A DNA stretch of 64,000 nucleotides from JANQNX01 sp965601665 (GCA_965601665.1 OZ271833.1:2108001-2172000), one strand, 5' to 3'. Shown: positions 17,659 through 27,327, numbered from the stretch's first letter. Numbers and translations are program-made. Notes: generated by a model from the sequence alone, not told the origin.

Positions 17659-18684
17659 ATGAATAGTAACAGATCGCAGGTTGGTTCAATAATGCCGTTG
17701 ATACGAGTTAAAGAGATACTATTGTTGCTGATTGAAACGTCAAGTATCTATCGGCACACGCTGCTGTTCATTCTTTTTGCATCGTTTTGCTCTGCCTGCA
17801 CAAAATCGCCTTCAGTCCCACTGACGGTTGGCGCCAATAACTGGATAGGCAATCAACCACTGTATGTAGCCCGAGAACTTGGTTACCTCGACAAGAAATC
17901 AATCAAGCTGGTCGAATTGAATAGCAGCACTGACATTATGCAGGAGCTTCGTGCTGGCCAGTTACATGCCGCCGCGTTAACAATGGATGAAACCTTGACC
18001 ATGCTTGAAGAAGGCCTGGATCTGCAGACCATCATGGTCATCGACATCTCTGCGGGGGGCGATGCCCTGGTTGCAAAGCCCGATTATGAACAAATCACAG
18101 ACCTCATCGGAAAAACCATAGCCGTTGAATATACTGCAGTCGGTGCTGTGCTACTCACGGCCGCACTTAAATCCGCCAATATGGCACTTGCTGATATTGA
18201 GACAGTGCCCTGCGAATTTTCTCAACACATTGACTGCTATTCGTTGGCAGATGCGGTCGTGACATTTGAGCCCAACAAAACCAAACTCGTCGAACAGGGT
18301 GGCATCGTACTGTTTGACTCCAGTAAAATTGTCGGTCGTATAATAGATGTGCTTGTTGTCAAAACAGAAATCACTTCAGACTATGCAACAATAATCCAGG
18401 ATCTGGTTGACGGTTATTTTCAAGCACTGCAATCCTTTAACAAGGATCCGTCGCAGGTTTATCGTATCGTGCAGAACCGCACCGGCCTGACAGCAAAGGA
18501 ACTAAATATATCATATGGAGGTATCCTGATGCCCGAGAGGACACGCAATATTGAACTATTCGAAAGTGGCGAGCTTCAGGAACAAACACTGTCACTGATG
18601 GATATTATGCTGGAAAGAGGATTACTGAAAAAAACCGTGGGTACTTCGATGCTGTTTAATCCCGATTATGTAAAAGGATCGTGA
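17659..18684 (+). CDS. orphan ABC-type substrate-binding lipoprotein (NitT/TauT-like)
   Basis: A 341-residue periplasmic binding protein anchored as a lipoprotein: a hydrophobic stretch ends in FCSAC with the likely lipidated cysteine at 47. The mature part begins VGANNWIGNQPLYVARELG, the opening strand-helix of NitT/TauT (SsuA/ThiY-like) binding proteins. No permease or ATPase is nearby. Its stop is one base before the start of the GGDEF-EAL gene, so a receptor role feeding that protein is likely but inferred. The start is uncertain: ATG at 17659 has its AGGG too close, ATG at 17692 has no clear site. Confidence 0.82.
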   Translation: MNSNRSQVGSIMPLIRVKEILLLLIETSSIYRHTLLFILFASFCSACTKSPSVPLTVGANNWIGNQPLYVARELGYLDKKSIKLVELNSSTDIMQELRAGQLHAAALTMDETLTMLEEGLDLQTIMVIDISAGGDALVAKPDYEQITDLIGKTIAVEYTAVGAVLLTAALKSANMALADIETVPCEFSQHIDCYSLADAVVTFEPNKTKLVEQGGIVLFDSSKIVGRIIDVLVVKTEITSDYATIIQDLVDGYFQALQSFNKDPSQVYRIVQNRTGLTAKELNISYGGILMPERTRNIELFESGELQEQTLSLMDIMLERGLLKKTVGTSMLFNPDYVKGS

Positions 18685-18685
18685 C

Positions 18686-21600
18686 ATGAGACGTATTAGC
18701 ATCATACCACTGCGTTCATGGCTGCCGTTACTGGTGCCGGCAATGTTCATGTTACTTGCCGTTGTATTCCTGTTCAGTACCCAGAAGGGTTATGAACATG
18801 ACCTCTATGAACGAAGCGATATCGAAATCAAGCAGGACCTTTCCGAGTTGTCGCGCCAGATGATGCAAAGTCTGATAAACAACGACATGAGAGAAGCCGA
18901 TCGCCTGTTGACACGCAAGGGTGCCAGAAAAAACTACAGCCTTTTAATCGCAATCAATACCGACGGTATTATCTACTCGAGTACAAACAAGGGCCTCATT
19001 AACAAGCGTGCCCGGGACGTCGTTGAATATTTCGATCCCATGATACTCAGGCAAAGCCTTAGAGAGTTGAAACCTTCATTCATAATCGATAAAAGTCAGC
19101 ATCTGATACTTGTTTATCAGCCCCTGGTTTCCTTGCGTACACCCGAACAAATCAACCAGCAACAGTACGGTGGCCTGTTTCTTGTCTATGATCTCGGCCT
19201 GGCAATTACTGCAATCTGGCAAAATGCGTGGAAGACATTGCAGCTGGCATTGGTTGGATGTCTTAGTATTGCCGCTTTTTTCTATTTATTCCTGAGTCGA
19301 TTTATTAACCAGCCACTGGATTACCTGACCAGGATCACAAGACGCATTGCCAACGGTGAGCTCGGAATAGAAAGCACGATGCAGGGGCATGGCGAGTTCA
19401 GGGAATTAAATGACTCTATTAATGCCATGAGTGCTCGCTTGCAAGCAAATGTTAATAAACTGGAAGAGCGGGAGCAGCAAATACAGGAAATACTATGGGC
19501 ATCAAACGTCGGCACATGGGTTTATGACGTCTCCAGCGGGCACTTTACTGTCAACGATCGCTGGGCTGAATTCCTTGGTTATAACGAATATGAACTCAAG
19601 CTTGATACTATCGACGACTTCAAGTCGTTGATTAACCCTAATGAAAAAGATGCCATCCTGATGGCATTGCAAAATACGATAAACGGTAATACCCGCAATC
19701 TCGAACTGGAAATGCGTTTACGAACCAAACCGAATAGCTGGTGCTGGGTCAAGATGCGTGGACGCATCGTTACACGCGATAACACTGACCGGGCGAAACG
19801 TATCTCCGGAACGATCACAAACATCAGTAAACGCAAACGAGCCGAGACGGATATGATTATACGCGATCGGTCGCTGGAACTACTGCGCGAGGGTGTATTC
19901 ATCGCTGACGCAACACTGCCTGATATGCCCATTATCTATGTCAATGAACAGGCGACCGAGATTACAGGCTATAACAAGGCCGATTTTCTTGGCAATAATT
20001 GCCGTTTTCTGCAAGGCAACGATAGCGATCAGGAAGGCCTGGAAACACTTAGACAGGCACAGTTAAAGCAAGAAGAGTGCACGGTGCAAATCCGCAATTA
20101 TCGCAAGGACGGCTCTCTGTTCTGGAATGAACTCTCAATATCACCGGTAACCAACCTCGAGGGTGAACTCACCCATTACGTTGGTACGGTGAACGATATT
20201 ACCGAAAGAAAAGTAGCAGAAGAAAGAATGAATATCTTGCGCAGGGCAATGGAGGCTACCGATTCACCCATGATCATTGTTGATCGGAACCTGATGATCG
20301 AATACGTGAACCCGGCCTTTCTTGATACCATGGGCTACGACAAGGAACAACTCGTGGGGCGTAGTCACCATTTCCTGCGTTCAAATTTTGTCTCGGAACA
20401 ACAATACATAAAAGTCTGGGATAAGGTAATTCGTGATGGCATCTGGAAAGGGACCTTTCAGAATAAACGCGGTGATGGTAGCGAATTTACCGATAAGTGT
20501 CTTATTTCATCTGTTGAAGATAATAACCATATTGTGACACATTTTATCTGCATCCATGAAGACATCACCCGCGAACACGAACTCAACCTGCAGCTTAGTT
20601 ATGAGGCGACCCACGACAGGCTAACAGACTTAATCAACCGTGGAGAATTTGAACGCCGGGCTTCAAGGCTGATTGAAAGTATGTCTTTAACTGACGAACA
20701 TGCCATGTGTTTCATGGACATGGACCAGTTCAAAATTATTAACGATAACTGCGGTCATACTGCAGGCGATGAGTTACTCAGACAAGTAGGTCGTCTATTA
20801 AAGTCTGTAACACGTAAACGAGACACCGTGGCGCGACTTGGTGGTGACGAATTTGCTGTACTCATGGAACACTGTTCTATTGAGCAGGCACACCGGGTAG
20901 CGAATGACATACTCAATGCAATACAGGACTTTACCTTTGTCTGGGAAGATCGGTCGTTCAAACTGGGTATCAGTATTGGTCTGGTTAAGATAGACAACAA
21001 CATCAATCGACTCGAACAACTCATGAAGCAAGGCGATACAGCCTGTTACATGGCCAAGGATATGGGACGCAACCGTATCCATATCTACTACACCCATGAT
21101 ACCGAGATCGCGATGCGTGAGGGCGAAATGCAGTGGGTTGAACGGATTTACAGGGCACTGGAAACAGATCAGTTCTGTTTCTTTGCGCAACCGGTTATGA
21201 CTACCAAAACCGGCGCCATTGAACATTACGAACTATTGATAAGAATGGTTGGTACAGACAATACCATGATACCCCCGGGGGCATTCCTGCCCGCAGCAGA
21301 GCGATATAATATTATTGCCAAGGTTGATCAATGGGTCATTGACCATATCATTGATTTACTCGTTAAACACAAAAGTTTTCTGGACAGGATTGACTGCATA
21401 TCAGTCAACCTGTCCGGCCAGTCACTGGGTGATAACAATTTTATTGAACACCTACGTAACAAGCTGCTTGCTAACAAGGCGTACACAAAGAAATTTTGTT
21501 TTGAGATAACTGAAACGTCGGCAATATCTAACCTGCAGGTTGCAAGCGATTTTATCCAGCAAATGCGACAACTCGGTTGCCGCTTCTCACTTGATGATTT

Positions 21601-21907
21601 TGGCAGTGGTCTGTCCTCATTTGCATACCTGAAACAGTTACCAGTGGACTATCTGAAAATCGACGGGATGTTTGTAAAGGATATCGTTAATGACAAGATC
21701 GATCTCGCAATGGTCAAGTCAATGCATGAGATTGGTGAGGTCATGGGTATGGCTACTATCGCCGAGTTTGTTGAAAATGACGAGATACTGTCCTTGCTGA
21801 AAGAGATAGGGGTAGATTATATGCAGGGCTATGGCATCGCTAAACCGACTCCATTACTGGATATACTGAACGACAATGAAAACAAGGTTGTTAAACTACG
21901 ACCATAG
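18686..21907 (+). CDS. membrane GGDEF-EAL c-di-GMP protein with HAMP, PAS and a LOV domain
   Basis: A 1073-residue signalling protein. Two membrane segments (about 13-31 and 184-205) enclose a periplasmic sensor; then HAMP (205-260), a PAS domain (about 268-385), a LOV-type PAS (about 393-510), a third PAS (about 516-635), GGDEF and EAL. The LOV signature is GNNCRFLQG with the photoactive cysteine at 439. GGDEF is intact at 719-723 with an RxxD inhibitory site five residues before. The EAL motif reads ELL (849-851), with DDFGSG at 970-975. It probably both makes and breaks c-di-GMP. It is coupled to the binding lipoprotein gene upstream. Confidence 0.93.
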   Translation: MRRISIIPLRSWLPLLVPAMFMLLAVVFLFSTQKGYEHDLYERSDIEIKQDLSELSRQMMQSLINNDMREADRLLTRKGARKNYSLLIAINTDGIIYSSTNKGLINKRARDVVEYFDPMILRQSLRELKPSFIIDKSQHLILVYQPLVSLRTPEQINQQQYGGLFLVYDLGLAITAIWQNAWKTLQLALVGCLSIAAFFYLFLSRFINQPLDYLTRITRRIANGELGIESTMQGHGEFRELNDSINAMSARLQANVNKLEEREQQIQEILWASNVGTWVYDVSSGHFTVNDRWAEFLGYNEYELKLDTIDDFKSLINPNEKDAILMALQNTINGNTRNLELEMRLRTKPNSWCWVKMRGRIVTRDNTDRAKRISGTITNISKRKRAETDMIIRDRSLELLREGVFIADATLPDMPIIYVNEQATEITGYNKADFLGNNCRFLQGNDSDQEGLETLRQAQLKQEECTVQIRNYRKDGSLFWNELSISPVTNLEGELTHYVGTVNDITERKVAEERMNILRRAMEATDSPMIIVDRNLMIEYVNPAFLDTMGYDKEQLVGRSHHFLRSNFVSEQQYIKVWDKVIRDGIWKGTFQNKRGDGSEFTDKCLISSVEDNNHIVTHFICIHEDITREHELNLQLSYEATHDRLTDLINRGEFERRASRLIESMSLTDEHAMCFMDMDQFKIINDNCGHTAGDELLRQVGRLLKSVTRKRDTVARLGGDEFAVLMEHCSIEQAHRVANDILNAIQDFTFVWEDRSFKLGISIGLVKIDNNINRLEQLMKQGDTACYMAKDMGRNRIHIYYTHDTEIAMREGEMQWVERIYRALETDQFCFFAQPVMTTKTGAIEHYELLIRMVGTDNTMIPPGAFLPAAERYNIIAKVDQWVIDHIIDLLVKHKSFLDRIDCISVNLSGQSLGDNNFIEHLRNKLLANKAYTKKFCFEITETSAISNLQVASDFIQQMRQLGCRFSLDDFGSGLSSFAYLKQLPVDYLKIDGMFVKDIVNDKIDLAMVKSMHEIGEVMGMATIAEFVENDEILSLLKEIGVDYMQGYGIAKPTPLLDILNDNENKVVKLRP

Positions 21908-22003
21908 TATTTTTGCCAATTAACGCGCTTTTTGGGGAATTGCAGTTAAAAACACGCGTGATTTCGGGTACATTAAATTTTTTGTATACATCACCGAACC
22001 AGT

Positions 22004-23110
22004 ATGAGTAGCAACAGTAATGTCGCCGAGGCAAACTTCGACTCCGGCAAGCCCCAGGACCTGAGGAAAACCCACCTGCACGCTGATTTCTGGTATCCGG
22101 TAAGCCGGGCCAGCAAGCTGAAAAAAAACAAACCACTAGGCGTTAAATTTGCCGGCGAACCAATTGTGTTGGTAAGGACCGAATCCAATTCGGTCTTCGC
22201 GCTGGAAGATCGTTGCGCGCACCGTCAGGTGCCGCTCTCTTTTGGTGAAGTCAAGGGTGAAGTACTTCGCTGCGGTTATCATTGCTGGACTTATGACAAG
22301 ACCGGTAGCTGTGTGAACGTACCTTACCTCGACAAGGACAAACGGCTGCCAACCGGTGTGCGTAGCTATCCCTGCAAGCAAGCATACGGGCTCATTTTTA
22401 TTTTCCCGGGTGATGCAGCAAAGGCCGACAGCGTGCCCATGCCGGATATACCAGACTGGCACCGCGGCAATTACAAAACGCGTTACCTGGACCGCCGCGT
22501 TGAGTGTCATTACAGTTTCATGCATGAAAACCTGATGGACATGAACCATCAGTTCCTGCATCGTCGTCTGATGGGAAGTATTCGCACCGTCTTCCTTGGC
22601 AAGGACAAGGGGCCTGACTGGGTCGAGTGCGAATACACCTTCGCGCGACGTGCAGGCAAACAACACATAGGCGAAAAACTCATTATTCGGCGCAATAACG
22701 AAATGGATATCACGGCCGAAGAAGAAGACGACCGCGATACCATGGTCATACGTACCCAGTATCCTTACCAGACCCTGACATTTCGGGCCGGGGGTAGCAA
22801 AGAACCCGAATTGTCACTGTTCAATGTCTACATACCAATAGACAAGGAACAACGTGTTTGTCACACATTTGGCTTGATGATGTTCAAGCGACCGGAAAAA
22901 TACCCATGGCTAATGGAGTTATTCTGGCCGGCTATCATCTGGTTTACCGAGGGTATCTTCAAGGAAGATCGCGACATCGTTGAACTGGAGCAAAAAGCCT
23001 TTGACGAACAGGGCGAGGACTGGAACCAGGAAATCTTTCCCATTATCCAGGATTTGCGTAAGGTATTACGCGATAACGGTGTCGACGCCAGCGCAATGTT
23101 TGAAAAGTAA
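22004..23110 (+). CDS. Rieske non-heme iron oxygenase, catalytic subunit
   Basis: A 368-residue oxygenase. The Rieske centre ligands are CAHR and CGYHCW in the N-terminal third, and the mononuclear iron site is seen in HENLMDMNHQFLHRRLMG. The layout is that of single-subunit-type alpha subunits acting as monooxygenases or demethylases. No ferredoxin or reductase gene is adjacent, so electrons must come from a partner elsewhere. Substrate unknown. It lies 96 bases after the c-di-GMP gene, with a possible separate promoter, and ends tail to tail with pth. Confidence 0.88.
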   Translation: MSSNSNVAEANFDSGKPQDLRKTHLHADFWYPVSRASKLKKNKPLGVKFAGEPIVLVRTESNSVFALEDRCAHRQVPLSFGEVKGEVLRCGYHCWTYDKTGSCVNVPYLDKDKRLPTGVRSYPCKQAYGLIFIFPGDAAKADSVPMPDIPDWHRGNYKTRYLDRRVECHYSFMHENLMDMNHQFLHRRLMGSIRTVFLGKDKGPDWVECEYTFARRAGKQHIGEKLIIRRNNEMDITAEEEDDRDTMVIRTQYPYQTLTFRAGGSKEPELSLFNVYIPIDKEQRVCHTFGLMMFKRPEKYPWLMELFWPAIIWFTEGIFKEDRDIVELEQKAFDEQGEDWNQEIFPIIQDLRKVLRDNGVDASAMFEK

Positions 23111-23229
23111 CAGTTTTTATCACCTACCAAACGACGTTGCAAAACGGTTACCAACGAAGCGAGGTTGCATTTTGCCCGCGCGCATGGATGCAGGAAATGG
23201 AGAATGTGGGGAAAAGTTTCTCAAGGTTT

Positions 23230-23814
23230 TTAGCGTTGTTTCTGATTGTGGTGATTCATTAGCTTGTTGATCTCGCCGGCAAAGATAAGATCAATGTCAT
23301 CAACAACGGCTGCGATCGCATTCAATATATGGTCTTCTTCTTCTTTGCCTGGACGCCCAAGTACATAACCCACCACCTTGTCCTTGCTGCCAGGGTGACC
23401 TATACCAATGCGTAGACGGTGAAAACCGTTACCACCGATTTTCTGAATAATATCACGCAGCCCATTTTGACCACCATGTCCACCACCTGTCTTAAAACGT
23501 GCCACACCTACATCAAGATCTACCTCATCATGGATCACCAACACCTCGTCTGTATGGATCTTGTAGTAACTCATTAAGGCCTGCACCGCGGTGCCACTGG
23601 CATTCATGTATGTCAGTGGTTTACAAAGCCGGCAATCAATTGATGCCTGTTGATAACGACAGGTCTCGGCACTGAATTTTTTATCTGTGTTGAAATTGAT
23701 ACCAAGCTTTCTGGACAAGGCGTCCATAAACCAAAACCCGGCATTATGCCGGGTCAGGAAATGTTCAGGGCCTGGATTTCCAAGACCCACGATAAGTTTT
23801 ACCGGTTTAGGCAC
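23230..23814 (-). CDS. pth: peptidyl-tRNA hydrolase
   Basis: A 194-residue enzyme that recycles peptidyl-tRNA dropped by ribosomes. The catalytic histidine is H23 in TRHNAGFW, after GLGNPG, and the family stretch VIHDEVDLDVGVARFKTGGG with HGGQNGLRDI follows. Its length matches the family. It is 11 bases after rplY, part of the conserved prs-rplY-pth order. Confidence 0.97.
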   Translation of the reverse strand: MPKPVKLIVGLGNPGPEHFLTRHNAGFWFMDALSRKLGINFNTDKKFSAETCRYQQASIDCRLCKPLTYMNASGTAVQALMSYYKIHTDEVLVIHDEVDLDVGVARFKTGGGHGGQNGLRDIIQKIGGNGFHRLRIGIGHPGSKDKVVGYVLGRPGKEEEDHILNAIAAVVDDIDLIFAGEINKLMNHHNQKQR

Positions 23815-23825
23815 AGGCAGGTAGT

Positions 23826-24500
23826 CTAACCCTGATCTTCTTCCCCGCCTTCATCAGATTTCTGCTTGGTAGCCTCTACCTCGGCAGATACTTCTTCTTC
23901 TGTCTCTGAAGGCTCTTCCACAACGCGTGGCATGAAGACCGTAGCCACACCCAGGTCCTCTTCACCACCGTGTGCACCGGCGTAGGACTCGACACCCTCA
24001 GGCAGTTTGAGATCGTTTACGTGTACCGTATCACCCACTGCTACTTCGAGCATATCCACTTCGATGTACTCAGGCAGATTCCTGGGCAGGCACTCAATTT
24101 CAAGGTCTGACATAAGGTGATTAATCGCACCCCCATCGCGTTTGACACCGATACATTTCTCTTCGTTGATAAAATGCAAAGGTACGCGCATGGAGATTTT
24201 TTCATCGGCCTTAACGCGCAGGAAATCAATATGCATAAGCAGGCGTTTGAATGGATGACGCTGCAGATCCTTGAGCACGACCTGTTCGCTGTCTTTACCA
24301 ACGTTGAGCGTCAGGATATGTGAATAAAAAGCCTCGTGTTCGAGATGGTGCAGGACATCGTTCTGGTCCAGCGTGATCATGGTAGCGTCCTTATTGGTAC
24401 CGTAAACGATACCCGGGACCTTGCCGTCGCGACGCAGGCGGCGGCTCGCACCCTTCCCTACGTCTTCGCGCTTTTCGGCGTTGAGTTCGAAAGTTTCCAT
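23826..24500 (-). CDS. rplY: 50S ribosomal protein L25 (general stress type, Ctc)
   Basis: A 224-residue L25 of the long TL5/Ctc type: the N-terminal 5S rRNA-binding domain (GKGASRRLRRDGKVPGIVYG) and a C-terminal beta domain, ending in a roughly 40-residue acidic tail rich in Glu. Start is ATG 24500, with GAGGAG seven bases upstream; an earlier in-frame start lies upstream of that site. It is longer than the 94-residue E. coli form. Between prs and pth. Confidence 0.96.
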   Translation of the reverse strand: METFELNAEKREDVGKGASRRLRRDGKVPGIVYGTNKDATMITLDQNDVLHHLEHEAFYSHILTLNVGKDSEQVVLKDLQRHPFKRLLMHIDFLRVKADEKISMRVPLHFINEEKCIGVKRDGGAINHLMSDLEIECLPRNLPEYIEVDMLEVAVGDTVHVNDLKLPEGVESYAGAHGGEEDLGVATVFMPRVVEEPSETEEEVSAEVEATKQKSDEGGEEDQG

Positions 24501-24570
24501 TGAGATTCTCCTCAATCAATTAGTATTACCTCCCAACCGCGACCAGTTGGAAGAATGGGTTGCTGCGGGA

Positions 24571-25524
24571 TTAATCCAGGAACATGGAGCTCAGGGATTC
24601 GCCCTCAGAAATTCGACGTATACTCTCGGCCAACATGGCGGCGACACTGAGCTGTCGAATCCGCTCGCAGGAGGCTGCCTCCGGGCGGAGGGGAATTGTA
24701 TCTGTTACTACCAATTCATCAAGTCTTGATTTCTCAATATTTTCCACTGCCTTGCCAGACAGCACCGGGTGTGTACAGTAAGCGACCACTTTTGTCGCGC
24801 CAAAATCCTTCAGCGCCCCGGCCGCATTACAAAGTGTACCCGCCGTATCGACCAAATCGTCAATAATTACGCAGGTACGGCCTTCAACGTCACCAATAAT
24901 GTTCATAATCTCGGATTCATTCGGGTTTGGCCGGCGTTTATCAATAATAGCAAGGTCAGTATCATCGAGCCGCTTCGCCAATGCCCGGGCACGGACCACG
25001 CCACCTACGTCTGGCGACACGACCATCAGATCGGGGTATTTATGCTTCCAGAGATCGCCAAGCAGCACCGGCGAACCATAGACATTATCCAGCGGGATAT
25101 CGAAAAAGCCCTGTATTTGATCGGCATGCAGATCCACAGTGAGGACTCGATCTATGCTGGCCGCCGAAATCATGTTCGCCACGACCTTGGCGGTGATGGG
25201 CACGCGCGATGAACGTGAGCGCCTGTCCTGTCGGGCATAGCCAAGATACGGAATCACCGCGGTAATCCTTGCTGCTGATGCACGATGCATGGCATCGGCC
25301 ATTACCAGTAATTCCATTAGATTATCGTTGGTTGGCGCACATACAGATTGCATGAGATATACATCGCGACCACGAACATTCTCGATAATCTCAACCATGA
25401 CCTCGCCATCGCTGAAACGACCTACGCTAATTTTCCCAAGTGGCAGGTTCAGGTAATTCGCGGCCTCACCAGCCAGGTTAGGGTTTGCATTTCCGGTGAA
25501 CAGCATCATATTGGCGAAGGACAT
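24571..25524 (-). CDS. prs: ribose-phosphate pyrophosphokinase
   Basis: A 317-residue enzyme making PRPP from ribose-5-phosphate and ATP, for nucleotides, His and Trp (including TrpD in this window). Motifs: RFSDGEVMVEI, the flexible loop YARQDRRSRSSRVPI, the divalent-metal DLHADQIQGFF and the PRPP loop CVIIDDLVDTAGTL. Length is standard for class I enzymes. The tRNA-Gln gene is 141 bases upstream on the same strand. Confidence 0.97.
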   Translation of the reverse strand: MSFANMMLFTGNANPNLAGEAANYLNLPLGKISVGRFSDGEVMVEIIENVRGRDVYLMQSVCAPTNDNLMELLVMADAMHRASAARITAVIPYLGYARQDRRSRSSRVPITAKVVANMISAASIDRVLTVDLHADQIQGFFDIPLDNVYGSPVLLGDLWKHKYPDLMVVSPDVGGVVRARALAKRLDDTDLAIIDKRRPNPNESEIMNIIGDVEGRTCVIIDDLVDTAGTLCNAAGALKDFGATKVVAYCTHPVLSGKAVENIEKSRLDELVVTDTIPLRPEAASCERIRQLSVAAMLAESIRRISEGESLSSMFLD

Positions 25525-25665
25525 GGTTCAGTTCAGCTCCACGTTAAATTGACAAGAGAAGTATCGGAAACGTTGACCAGTTTGTCGGCATTCCGCAACT
25601 GACCAGCAAAATGCGTGGCTTTGCTATAAACACGTAATCCCCGATGTATTGATATAATAAGTAAA

Positions 25666-25741
25666 TGGCTGGGGCACCAGGACTCGAACCTGGGAATGCA
25701 GGGATCAAAACCCTGTGCCTTACCAACTTGGCTATGCCCCA
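25666..25741 (-). tRNA. tRNA-Gln (anticodon UUG)
   Basis: A complete 76-base cloverleaf on the minus strand: acceptor stem TGGGGCA/TGCCCCA, D arm GCC/GGC, anticodon stem CAGGG/CCCTG with loop TTTTGAT (anticodon TTG), T stem CCAGG/CCTGG with TTCGAGT, discriminator G and encoded CCA. No intron or mismatch in the stems. It sits between ispE and prs, its usual place in gammaproteobacteria, and may be processed from the same transcript. Confidence 0.97.
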
Positions 25742-25811
25742 AATCTGTTTGCATGACAGAAAACGGATCCCATCATGTATTACTCAATCATAATTATTCT
25801 GGCAGAGTTTG

Positions 25812-26681
25812 TCAGTCTTCCAGCTGGCGTTCTTGCGCCAGTCGGGAAAGCAGTGGTGATTGGTTCATCCCATAAACTACAAATCCCTGCCAGTCATCGG
25901 GTAAATTGCTTTTTGTGCCCTGTGCCTCGGCTTCGGTATCAAAGGCTGCAAACAGACACGCACCGGTACCGGTTAACCTGGCGGGCGCATACTGATTCAA
26001 CCAGTCCAGCGCCCTGGCGACGGCAATATATCGCTTACGAACAGCAGGCTCACAATCGTTATTTCCGCCGCGTTCGAGAAAGTCGCGTATTGTGATTGCA
26101 GGTGTATTGCGTGTCAAATCAGCCGCATTAAAGATTTCCATAGTTGAAACATGACAGCCCGGATGGATAACAAGATAGTGCTTTTCTTCAGGCTCGATGC
26201 TGGTTAGATTTTCGCCCACACCCTCTGCCCATGCCGCATGTCCATGTACAAAAACAGGTACATCTGCGCCAAGTTGAAGTCCAAGCCTGGCCAGTTCTGA
26301 TTGCTTAAGCCCCAGTTGCCAAAGCTGGTTTAATGCTACCAGCGTCGTTGCTGCGTCAGAACTACCGCCACCCAGTCCACCGCCCTCCGGAATTCGTTTG
26401 TGCACCGATATCTCAACACCCTGGCCGTTACCGGTATGTTGTTGTAACAACCTTGCGGCCCGCACAACCAGGTCGTCTTCCTCTGTCAAACCGGGCATAT
26501 CCGACAGGCGCCGCACATTACTATGTCTCGTAATCCGAAAATCAATCTCGTCTCCCAGACTGATAAATTGAAACACGGTCTGTAACAGGTGATAGCCATC
26601 AGGGCGGCGGCCAGTGATATGCAGAAACAAGTTTAGCTTGGCTGGCGCGGGCCACGTCGATGCACGGATGTCCTGGCTCAT
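25812..26681 (-). CDS. ispE: 4-diphosphocytidyl-2-C-methyl-D-erythritol kinase
   Basis: A 289-residue GHMP kinase of the non-mevalonate isoprenoid pathway. It has the N-terminal PAPAKLNLFLHITGRRPDGYH and the ATP loop PEGGGLGGGSSDAATTL. ATG 26681 matches the usual N terminus; a TTG 30 bases upstream is in frame but less likely. It lies 34 bases after lolB and before tRNA-Gln, the conserved gammaproteobacterial order. Confidence 0.95.
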   Translation of the reverse strand: MSQDIRASTWPAPAKLNLFLHITGRRPDGYHLLQTVFQFISLGDEIDFRITRHSNVRRLSDMPGLTEEDDLVVRAARLLQQHTGNGQGVEISVHKRIPEGGGLGGGSSDAATTLVALNQLWQLGLKQSELARLGLQLGADVPVFVHGHAAWAEGVGENLTSIEPEEKHYLVIHPGCHVSTMEIFNAADLTRNTPAITIRDFLERGGNNDCEPAVRKRYIAVARALDWLNQYAPARLTGTGACLFAAFDTEAEAQGTKSNLPDDWQGFVVYGMNQSPLLSRLAQERQLED

Positions 26682-26715
26682 TATTTCATCTTCATCTTTA
26701 CTGACGGGCAAACAG

Positions 26716-27327
26716 TCAAAGTTGCCAGCGCTTAATGATCAATTTCAACTTGACGTCTTTGCCACTGATAACAATTTTTTCAGGTAACACCTGGCTGGCT
26801 ACCTCAACGTAGCGCTGAATATCAATATTAAAGCCCGACTGTTGTAGGGAATCCAGCCGTCCTTCATTATCAAGTTCAAGTGCGTTGAATGCGATGTCTG
26901 GCTGGGGCAAGCCGCGTACCCAGTAACGCAGACCCTGCAGGTTTACCGACCACCCCAGGCCCTGCATCATCAACTCTTCAGCACTGTTGGCAGTTAATAA
27001 CAGGTCGTCCGGCCCCGCCATTTGTACGCGTTCGGGTGACCCGGTCAGGATATACGTACCCTGTCCCAAGGGGGCCACAATCCGCATTTCATAATCTCTG
27101 CCCTGTTGTTGCCAGAACAGCGATGCGGTGCCACTTTGGTTGACAGTCTTGATACCAATTCGACCATCGATATCCCAGCTGGAAATGCGTCCAACCCGTT
27201 GTCGATGGTCCTGCCAGAGGGGTACAAGCTGTTTTTTACCGGGTTTCTCGGTCAGTTGTGCGCAGCCACCGAGCATGATCACAGACAGCGATAAACTGCA
27301 GAATATTTTAAGGCTGGAAACGTTCAA
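26716..27327 (-). CDS. lolB: outer-membrane lipoprotein receptor LolB
   Basis: About 203 residues from a proposed TTG start at 27327. The signal peptide ends in the lipobox LGGC and the mature protein has the LolB pattern: SWDIDGRIGIKT near the start, SGTASLFWQQ and LNLQG-like segments, and a C-terminal LKLIIKRWQL strand. It accepts lipoproteins from LolA and inserts them in the outer membrane. The TTG choice gives the family length (E. coli 207) and overlaps the TPR gene by 20 bases; a longer form from 27429 would have an unlikely N terminus. Confidence 0.88.
   Translation of the reverse strand: MNVSSLKIFCSLSLSVIMLGGCAQLTEKPGKKQLVPLWQDHRQRVGRISSWDIDGRIGIKTVNQSGTASLFWQQQGRDYEMRIVAPLGQGTYILTGSPERVQMAGPDDLLLTANSAEELMMQGLGWSVNLQGLRYWVRGLPQPDIAFNALELDNEGRLDSLQQSGFNIDIQRYVEVASQVLPEKIVISGKDVKLKLIIKRWQL

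Noticed and set aside
24769..25212. Plus-strand 147-codon frame across prs
   Set aside because: Antisense to conserved Prs motifs; composition explains it.
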